This document shows positions 58,193-64,000 of a stretch of DNA of 64,000 nucleotides, piece by piece. The notes beneath the pieces were generated by a model that saw nothing but the letters and a program-made list of their open reading frames with translations, was not told the DNA's origin and did no database searches. How positions within the stretch are numbered: the first letter of the stretch is position 1; each line of letters opens with the position of its first letter. Source of the DNA: Pectobacterium parmentieri (lineage in GTDB: Bacteria; Pseudomonadota; Gammaproteobacteria; Enterobacterales; Enterobacteriaceae); the NCBI RefSeq assembly GCF_001742145.1, contig NZ_CP015749.1, positions 4,588,001 to 4,652,000 on the forward strand, written 5' to 3'. A program made the translations under genes and the position numbers.

Positions 58193-59908
58193 TTAAGAGA
58201 CGTTATCGCCGACAAAAGGGGCGATATAGCGCTGATAGCGTGATGTTTTCAACTGTTGCAGGTCGACAAGCACCAAGCCGTCGATGCAGTTATTGAAATC
58301 GGGATCGATGCCAAAGTCGATAAACCGCACGCCTCCCGGTTCACACAGCTCTGAATACTGTTTGTAGAGCGTTGGAATGGCGCACCCCATGTTGCTGAGC
58401 ATACTTTTCAATCGCGTGAGATCCTGCTGGTAGTCCGTTCCTTCAAATTGCTTCAGCACGTCAGGCAGCGAGGCCGGATAAGGGCGGCGTGACGTTGCCA
58501 GCGACTGACAGGGCGCGAAGTGCAGACGATAAAAAGCAACCAGCAAATCGCGTGCATGAGGTGGTAAGGTGCCGGAAAGCGATACCGGACCGAACAGATA
58601 GCGGTGTTCTGGATAGCGCGCCAGATAGGCACCAATACCCAGCCAGAGATAATCCAGCCCGCGTTTACCCCAGTATTTGGGTTGAATAAAACTGCGTCCT
58701 AGCTCAATACCTGATGCCAGTATCGGGTCCATTTCGTCGCCGTACTGGAATAGACTGTGGCTATAGAGGCCGCTTTTCCCTTTTTCTGCGATCAAGTTTG
58801 CCGTCGAGACAAAGCGATAGGCACCGACAATCTCCAGCTCACGATCATCCCACAGGATCAGGTGCAGATAGTCATCGTCATAGCTGTCCAGATCGCGACG
58901 CTGACCGGAGCCTTCGCCCACGGCGCGAAAGGCAATTTCCCGCAGGCGTCCGAGTTCACGCAATAGCGGCACGTAATCCTCTTCACCGCGCCGATACAGA
59001 TAGACTATCTTGCCATCCGGCGTGGTGCCCAGCGTTTCACACGTTGAAAGTGCACGCTTCAACAGCACGCGGTCTTCGGCCAGCGCGATGGGTTTCTCAC
59101 CGGCAAAGCAACCTGGCTTTCCTTGCCCTAACCGATAAACGTGTCGCCGGAAGCGGGCCGCCAGATCGTTGGCGTTCCATTCGCCCTGACTCCAGGATGC
59201 ATAAGGAATTCTGGCACCGATACGCAGTTTGAGGGTTTGTCCGCGCTGGCCAAACATTTCTCTGACCAGCAGGAGGGTGGACAGCGGGCGATAAACCATG
59301 GAAGAGAGGTAGAACAGCGCGCTGTTGCGTCCGCCGATATGGATAGGCACCACGGGCGCACGGGCTTTGCTTGCCATGCGGATAAACCCGTTGTGCCAGT
59401 GACCATCACGGATCCCTTGCAGGCTGGCGCGTGAAACCTCACCAGCCGGGAACACGATGATCGCGCCGTCGCCTTCCAGATGCTGCTGAATAGCGCTGAT
59501 TTGCTGGCGTTTGGTACGGTTATTGAAGTTATCGACGGAAAAAAACAGATTTTTGAGCGGGGCGACATAAGAGAGGAGCTGGCTGGCGACGATGCGGACA
59601 TCGGGCCTGACGCTGGCGACGGTGCGCAGTAGCGCCAAACCGTCCAGTGAGCCAATCGGGTGGTTGGCAACCAGTACCACCGGCCCCTGACTGGGGATAT
59701 TTTCTAAATCCCCCTCGACCATTTCACAATTGAAGTTGAAGTAATCAAGAATCTGTTCGACCAGATCCAATCCTTTCAAATGCGGATAACGCCGGGCAAA
59801 TTGCTGCATTTCATTTTCAAATAGCAGAGAACGCAAAACCGTTTTCTGCCAGGGTGGCGTATGGCGATGCGGGGCAAGATCTTGCAGAATGGCGTCTAAG
59901 CTAAACAT
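58193..59908 (-). CDS. Bifunctional acyltransferase, OlsF-like (ornithine lipid)
   Basis: A 571-residue two-domain protein. Residues about 50-270 are a PlsC/OlsA-like acyltransferase with NHPIGSLDG (catalytic His and Asp) and FPAGEVSRAS. Residues about 290-520 are a GNAT-like OlsB-type N-acyltransferase (AEDRVLLKRALSTCE, IVGAYRFVSTANLI, GIELGRSFIQPKYWGKRGL). This layout matches OlsF of Serratia and relatives, which makes ornithine lipids from ornithine and acyl-ACP in one polypeptide. Such membrane lipids often replace phospholipids when phosphate is short. No clear Pho box was found upstream. Confidence 0.82.
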   Translation of the reverse strand: MFSLDAILQDLAPHRHTPPWQKTVLRSLLFENEMQQFARRYPHLKGLDLVEQILDYFNFNCEMVEGDLENIPSQGPVVLVANHPIGSLDGLALLRTVASVRPDVRIVASQLLSYVAPLKNLFFSVDNFNNRTKRQQISAIQQHLEGDGAIIVFPAGEVSRASLQGIRDGHWHNGFIRMASKARAPVVPIHIGGRNSALFYLSSMVYRPLSTLLLVREMFGQRGQTLKLRIGARIPYASWSQGEWNANDLAARFRRHVYRLGQGKPGCFAGEKPIALAEDRVLLKRALSTCETLGTTPDGKIVYLYRRGEEDYVPLLRELGRLREIAFRAVGEGSGQRRDLDSYDDDYLHLILWDDRELEIVGAYRFVSTANLIAEKGKSGLYSHSLFQYGDEMDPILASGIELGRSFIQPKYWGKRGLDYLWLGIGAYLARYPEHRYLFGPVSLSGTLPPHARDLLVAFYRLHFAPCQSLATSRRPYPASLPDVLKQFEGTDYQQDLTRLKSMLSNMGCAIPTLYKQYSELCEPGGVRFIDFGIDPDFNNCIDGLVLVDLQQLKTSRYQRYIAPFVGDNVS

Positions 59909-60140
59909 AAATCGTTCTCCGTAGCTCTCCGTGGCTAAAAGTACGGGATAGAAATGACATATTTATGTCTGTTGATAGATTATTAGCCAAAATTGTAAGT
60001 CTGTGTAATGAACGCGAGATTTTTTACACATAGATGCCCGTTCAGTAGGCCACTGCGCCGTGCAAAAGTCCGATAGGGCAACTCTGCCGCTGTGGTTTGC
60101 ACGTCTTGTTTCATTAATAAGGCATAACTGGCTACTATGC

Positions 60141-60152
60141 TCTATTAATAGA
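60141..60152. promoter_or_regulatory. Palindrome in the olsF-like/greB divergent gap
   Basis: TCTATTAATAGA is a perfect 12-bp palindrome in the 331-bp gap (59909-60239) between divergent genes. It may be an operator. The rest of the gap holds two unassigned promoters and no gene. Confidence 0.3.
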
Positions 60153-60239
60153 ACAAAATGCTTGTTTTCCCTTATGTGTATTTATTTTTGAAAATACGCC
60201 GGACAGCATACGCGCTAAGAGCTTAACGGGGTTACTGAC

Positions 60240-60719
60240 TTGAAAACCAATCTGATTACCCGCGAGGGGTATGACAAACTGCGGGCAGAACATGAGCATC
60301 TCTGGAATGTAAAACGCCCGGAAATTACCAAAATCGTTTCCTGGGCTGCAAGCTTGGGAGATCGATCAGAAAATGCGGACTATACCTACAATAAGCGTTT
60401 GTTACGCCAGATTGATCGCCGTGTGCGCTATCTGAGAAAATGTCTGACGGAATTGAAAATCGTCGATTACTCACCGCAGCAGGATGGCAGCGTATTTTTT
60501 GGCGCTTGGGTAGAGATCGAAAATGAGCAAGGGGATGTGAAGCGCTTGCGGATTGTCGGCCCGGACGAGATCTACGGCGACAGTAAAGACTATATTTCGA
60601 TCGACTCTCCTATGGCGCGCGCGATGCTGAAAAAAGCGGTTGATGAGGAGTTCACCGTCAATACGCCAGACGGCCCACGTGAGTGGTTCGTCAATGCGAT
60701 TGATTACGTTAAGCCATGA
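60240..60719 (+). CDS. greB: Transcription elongation factor GreB
   Basis: Rescues backtracked RNA polymerase by stimulating transcript cleavage. The start is TTG 60240, because LKTNLITREGYDKLRAEHEHL aligns with the GreB N-terminus and no ATG is available. It has 159 residues. The coiled-coil tip carries the catalytic acidic pair in SLGDRSENADYTYNK, and the C-terminal FKBP-like domain starts at VDYSPQQDGSVFFGAWVEI. In E. coli greB neighbours tex; here they are 24 kb apart because of the island and following genes. Confidence 0.96.
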   Translation: MKTNLITREGYDKLRAEHEHLWNVKRPEITKIVSWAASLGDRSENADYTYNKRLLRQIDRRVRYLRKCLTELKIVDYSPQQDGSVFFGAWVEIENEQGDVKRLRIVGPDEIYGDSKDYISIDSPMARAMLKKAVDEEFTVNTPDGPREWFVNAIDYVKP

Positions 60720-60724
60720 GCGTA

Positions 60725-60742
60725 GCCCGGCTCACACCGGGC
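60725..60742 (+). terminator. Small hairpin after greB
   Basis: GCCCGG-ctcaca-CCGGGC lies six bases beyond the greB stop. There is no T-tract, so termination is uncertain. Confidence 0.35.
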
Positions 60743-60781
60743 AGATGCATCGCCGGCGTGAAAAATGCAGCAGGTAATCAT

Positions 60782-61267
60782 CTACATTTTGCGCCCGTAG
60801 CCGCTGTCTGGCCTGCCGCACGGCATCGCCCCCCGCGCTGTTTTAATAATCGCAATAATATTCACGTTTTCCAGTTTATTGCGATTTCTCATTTTCTCAG
60901 CTTCATGACGCATTTCTGCGGAGGCTATTTTAGGTAAAACAGTTTCCCATTTGACTGCTTTATTTTGGGATGTTTCGTCGCTTTTTAATCCCACTTTTTT
61001 ATTAGGCTTATTCAGACGATCGATATCTGCATTAAACGCTATTGAACCAAATTTATTTAACTGTATAGGTTTTTTACAGTTTATTTCAGAGACGGCAGTA
61101 TCATTTTCATACCACTGAATAATGTTTTCTCTGGCCTGATTTTTATCATCTGGATTAACAGCATCTTCTGAATCAAATATCACGGTATCGGCACCGTAGT
61201 TAACGGCATGCTGAAAGCGACGGGGTGTATTACCGGGTACGAGGAGATAGCGCTTAGCGTGTTCCAC
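60782..61267 (-). pseudogene. Truncated CitE/HpcH-type lyase gene
   Basis: The 161-residue frame opens like a CitE-family CoA-ester lyase: KRYLLVPGNTPRRFQHAVNYGAD, then VIFDSEDAVNPDDKNQAREN, the start of the TIM barrel with its conserved Asp-Glu-Asp. Normal members have about 270-300 residues. Homology fades after about residue 135, and the frame ends in junk (ARGAMPCGRPDSGYGRK) next to greB. The catalytic Glu and second half are missing. DNA is AT-rich. It is therefore a decayed 3'-truncated gene; the start is GTG 61267. Confidence 0.75.
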
Positions 61268-61336
61268 TCCGATTTTATTCTATTAACTTTTTGATTAAAA
61301 ATAAATTTATTAAAATGTAACCAATTAAATACGAAT

Positions 61337-61355
61337 AACAATGATACCCATTTAC
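61337..61355. promoter_or_regulatory. Candidate Fur box upstream of the siderophore receptor
   Basis: aacaatgatacccatttac matches the 19-bp Fur consensus GATAATGATAATCATTATC at about 13 positions. It lies 450 bp before the receptor start, which is far but could serve a long leader or the divergent gene. Confidence 0.3.
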
Positions 61356-61679
61356 ATTTATGTTAATGATATGCTAACTTTCCGGTCATTATTTTTCAAT
61401 CTATCTATCACGACATTTTTATTACGTTTCGGGATGTGTTAACCCGAGCGCTAATAACACCCTTTTATACGTTACGGCAATCAATGATTACCTGTTTTAT
61501 CTGTATGAGGCGTGGTTGTGAATATCAAGGTAGACGCGGTTAAACGCAGGGGTACACATCAGTTTTCAGATAATTTCTCTCTGATTATTCAAATAAAAGT
61601 GCGTCAAGGCGATTGGTTCGCCGCTGCGCATGCATATCCAGAAATACCGCGACTACCGGATTCAGCACGGTCTGAGCAA

Positions 61680-61772
61680 TCCCTTCCTCACGGAAGGGGA
61701 ATAAACCCGCATCGGATCGTGATGTATGGCGATGCTCCTGCCTCATCGGCTGCAAAACCGGAGCATCTTTTT
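61680..61772 (+). promoter_or_regulatory. Hairpin leader with terminator-like stem before the receptor gene
   Basis: Two stems occur. CCCTTCC-tcac-GGAAGGG lies at 61680-61699. GATGCTCC (61731-61738) pairs with GGAGCATC (61760-61767), followed by TTTTTC, which has the form of an intrinsic terminator. The receptor start is about 32 bp further on, so the segment could attenuate expression. I see no known riboswitch core. The rest of the 61268-61804 gap is AT-rich promoter-like DNA. Alternatively, 61585-61720 reads like a decayed coding remnant on the minus strand. Confidence 0.4.
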
Positions 61773-61804
61773 CATTCCTCATTTTGAGATGGATAACTTT
61801 GTTG

Positions 61805-63994
61805 ATGAACGCCAGGAAGAACTTCACGCCGTCTACCGGGAAAACGCGTTTTCCTATTCCCTCTACGTTGGCCGTCGCTGTCACAGTGGCTGTGCTGAGC
61901 GGAGTCACGATACCCGTGCAGGCAGCAACGGCGGAACGCGATAATTCCACTATCGTGGTTGAAGCCAAAGATGCTGAGGCTGCGCAGGGGTTGGTGGCGG
62001 GCGGCATGTCGGCGCGTGCGTCCAGCACCGGGCTACTGGGCAAAAAGGACGTCATGGATACGCCGTTTAACGTCAGTAACATGACGTCGTCGTTTATTGA
62101 AAACAAACAGGCGCAGACGCTGGGGCAGGTGGTGGCGCATGATGCCTCGGTGCGAGTCAGTAGTTCGCAGGGCGGTCTGCTGGATTCCTACTACATTCGT
62201 GGTTTCCCGCTCAACGAAGGCAACCTGAGCGATATCGCTATGAACGGCGTGTACGGCGTTGCGCCCAACTATCAGTTGATGACCGACTACATTGAACGGG
62301 TTGAAGTGCTAAAAGGGCCGTCGGCGCTGCTGTATGGGCTGTCGCCTAACAGCAGTGTGGGCGGTGTGATTAACGCTGTCACCAAACGCCCGACCACCGT
62401 AGGCAATCTGACCCGCCTGACCACCAGTTGGCAGTCTGATTCTCAATTTACGCAACATGCGGATATTTCCCGCGTTTATGCGTTGGACAATAACAATCTG
62501 CTCGGCGTGCGTTTTAACGGGAATTACGGCTACGGCGACACGGTGTGGGACGGCAGCGACAAACGTACACAGGTCGGCTCGCTTGGGCTGGATTTCTCGT
62601 CAGAACGCTTCCGCGCCACGTTGGATCTCATCACTCAGCATTTGAAAACCCGTGCGCCGTCTCGTCCTTATTCGTTTGCGGCGGGCGTGACCGTGCCTGA
62701 CGCGCCGGATGGTAATAACAATATTTCTCAGCCGTGGGGGTTTTGGCACTCCAAAGATCAGTCGGTGCTGCTGCATACCGAATACGATCTGGCGGATAAC
62801 GTCACCTGGTTTACCGATTTGGGTGGTTCCAGCGCACACGTGAGCCGACTGTCGGAGCAGGTGCCGCAGGTCACGAATAACAATGGTGATATCCGTTCTG
62901 GCGTAGGGAATTACCGCTTTACCACCAGTCGTTACAATTTCGCGACCGGCGTTCGTGCGGATGTGGAAACAGGCTCGGTGACGCATAAGCTGTCGGCACA
63001 GACCAGCTACTATCGCGATCGTCAGGCCAGCGCTAGTAGGGCAGGAACAGCGATTGATTCAAATATTTATAATCCAGTTTATGTGCCAGCACAGGACATT
63101 GCCGCGCCGTCGAGCATATACAAACGCTCCTCCACTGCACTGTCGGGCATCGCGCTGGCAGATACGCTCGGTTTCTGGAACGACGTACTGCAAGTCACGG
63201 GCGGTTTACGTTATCAGCAGATCAACTCGGATAATTTCTCTGCACCGGATGGCGGGACGCGCTCTTCTTATGACAAGAGCGCAATCACCCCGATGCTCGG
63301 GGTGATTGTTAAACCCTGGCAGCACGTCTCGCTCTATGCCAACTATATCGAAGGGCTGAGTAAAGGGGATGTGGCACCCATGACGGCGAGTAATGCCGGG
63401 CAGGTACTCACGCCGTATAAGAGCAAACAGTACGAAGCCGGGGTAAAAATGGACGCGTTGGGGACGATCTCCACGCTGAGCGTCTTCCAGATCACCAAGC
63501 CGAGCGGTGCGCTGGTTAACGGCACGTTTGTTGAAGCCAACGAGCAGCGCAATCGGGGTATCGAGCTGGATGTGGTCGGTTCACCGCTGGAGGATCTGCG
63601 TCTGACGGGCGGCGTGATGCTGTTGGATGCGGAGCTGACTAAAAGCGTGACGCTGGGTGCGCAGGGCAAACGTGCGCCGGGCACGTCACGTTTTCAGGCG
63701 AATGCCGGAGTGGAGTATGACCTGCCGTTCCTGCGCGATCTAACATTGAACGCCAACGTTATCCATAACGGGAAGCAGAACGTCAACACCATCAATACCC
63801 AGTCTATCCCTTCCTGGACCACCGTCGATTTCGGTGCACGTTACAAGACGCGCATCTATAACGCACCGACCACGTTCCGCGCAGATGTCCTTAATGCTTT
63901 TGACCGCAATTACTGGTCTGGCGTGACGTCGTTCAGCACGGTATCGCAGGGAACGCCGCGGACGCTGATGCTCTCCGTAGCGGTTGATTTCTAA
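61805..63994 (+). CDS. TonB-dependent siderophore receptor
   Basis: Outer-membrane 22-strand barrel importing a ferric siderophore. I chose ATG 61805 (MNARKNFTPSTGKTRFPIP) rather than the TTG at 61784, giving 729 residues with a long signal peptide ending IPVQAAT. The TonB box reads STIVVEA. The plug domain (about 75-195) shows SYYIRGFPLNEGNLSDIAMNG and RVEVLKGPSALLYGLSP. The barrel ends in the terminal VAVDF with C-terminal Phe. It resembles hydroxamate receptors of the FhuE/FcuA group; the ligand is not certain. It is divergent from a decayed CitE-like gene. Confidence 0.92.
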   Translation: MNARKNFTPSTGKTRFPIPSTLAVAVTVAVLSGVTIPVQAATAERDNSTIVVEAKDAEAAQGLVAGGMSARASSTGLLGKKDVMDTPFNVSNMTSSFIENKQAQTLGQVVAHDASVRVSSSQGGLLDSYYIRGFPLNEGNLSDIAMNGVYGVAPNYQLMTDYIERVEVLKGPSALLYGLSPNSSVGGVINAVTKRPTTVGNLTRLTTSWQSDSQFTQHADISRVYALDNNNLLGVRFNGNYGYGDTVWDGSDKRTQVGSLGLDFSSERFRATLDLITQHLKTRAPSRPYSFAAGVTVPDAPDGNNNISQPWGFWHSKDQSVLLHTEYDLADNVTWFTDLGGSSAHVSRLSEQVPQVTNNNGDIRSGVGNYRFTTSRYNFATGVRADVETGSVTHKLSAQTSYYRDRQASASRAGTAIDSNIYNPVYVPAQDIAAPSSIYKRSSTALSGIALADTLGFWNDVLQVTGGLRYQQINSDNFSAPDGGTRSSYDKSAITPMLGVIVKPWQHVSLYANYIEGLSKGDVAPMTASNAGQVLTPYKSKQYEAGVKMDALGTISTLSVFQITKPSGALVNGTFVEANEQRNRGIELDVVGSPLEDLRLTGGVMLLDAELTKSVTLGAQGKRAPGTSRFQANAGVEYDLPFLRDLTLNANVIHNGKQNVNTINTQSIPSWTTVDFGARYKTRIYNAPTTFRADVLNAFDRNYWSGVTSFSTVSQGTPRTLMLSVAVDF

Positions 63995-64000
63995 GGAGCC

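Noticed and set aside
61512..61787. 91-codon plus-strand frame before the siderophore receptor
   Set aside because: GTG start without ribosome site, low-complexity translation, and it overlaps the hairpin leader.

Overview
The window looks like chromosomal DNA of a soft-rot enterobacterium, most likely Pectobacterium. Core genes (glgA/glgP, glpD/E/G/R, malP/malQ, nfuA, gntX, bioH, acrD, tex, greB) read as close E. coli relatives. Pectin-derived uronate genes (kduI, kdgT) and a horizontally acquired glycyl-radical-enzyme microcompartment fit the soft-rot group. Species assignment is inference; I could not run any search.

Layout. 1-4.7 kb: end of the glycogen cluster (5'-truncated glgA, glgP), then a small AT-rich membrane gene followed by a second, diverged copy of the glgP 3' end. 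4.7-12.8 kb: glycerol-3-phosphate regulon (glpD divergent from glpE; glpG-glpR), with a 4 kb sugar or sugar-acid cassette (MFS transporter, YhcH-type protein, DapA-type aldolase, DeoR-HTH/ribokinase fusion) between glpE and glpG. 12.8-19.7 kb: malPQ, nfuA, gntX, bioH. 19.7-24 kb: a chain of hairpins, acrD, and a small membrane-anchored gene interrupted at a run of ten T. 24-30.5 kb: secreted alkaline phosphatase in an apparent operon with a periplasmic CxxC protein and a MacB/FtsX-type ABC transporter with a His-rich loop, then three exported proteins of unclear role (FGE/SUMF1-like plus two small proteins). 30.5-36.1 kb: kdgT-kduI, an IclR-type regulator, and tex.

36.1-54.5 kb: a roughly 18 kb island encoding a glycyl-radical diol-dehydratase microcompartment. 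It contains alcohol dehydrogenase, PduL, a flavoprotein-like protein, EutN vertex protein, a GlcG/HbpS protein, acetate/propionate kinase, hexameric, tandem and permuted shell proteins, CoA-acylating aldehyde dehydrogenase, a DJ-1/PfpI protein, the glycyl-radical enzyme, its activase and a PduF-type channel. On the opposite strand are a tailed shell protein, a second SAM synthetase, and a PocR histidine kinase/AraC response-regulator pair. The dehydratase carries the active-site residues of B12-independent glycerol/propanediol dehydratase at identical positions, so a diol such as 1,2-propanediol is the likely substrate. The channel would admit it, the dehydratase would make propanal inside the shell, and AldDH, PduL, kinase and ADH would yield propionate, ATP and propanol. 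The island is flanked by imperfect direct repeats of the tex start and upstream region, which marks its insertion site.

54.6-64 kb: a citrate-synthase paralogue lacking one catalytic His, a chemoreceptor with a CheR-docking pentapeptide, an OlsF-like bifunctional acyltransferase, greB, a truncated CitE-like gene, and a TonB-dependent siderophore receptor with a hairpin-rich leader. No rRNA, tRNA, CRISPR array, integrase or insertion sequence was recognised.
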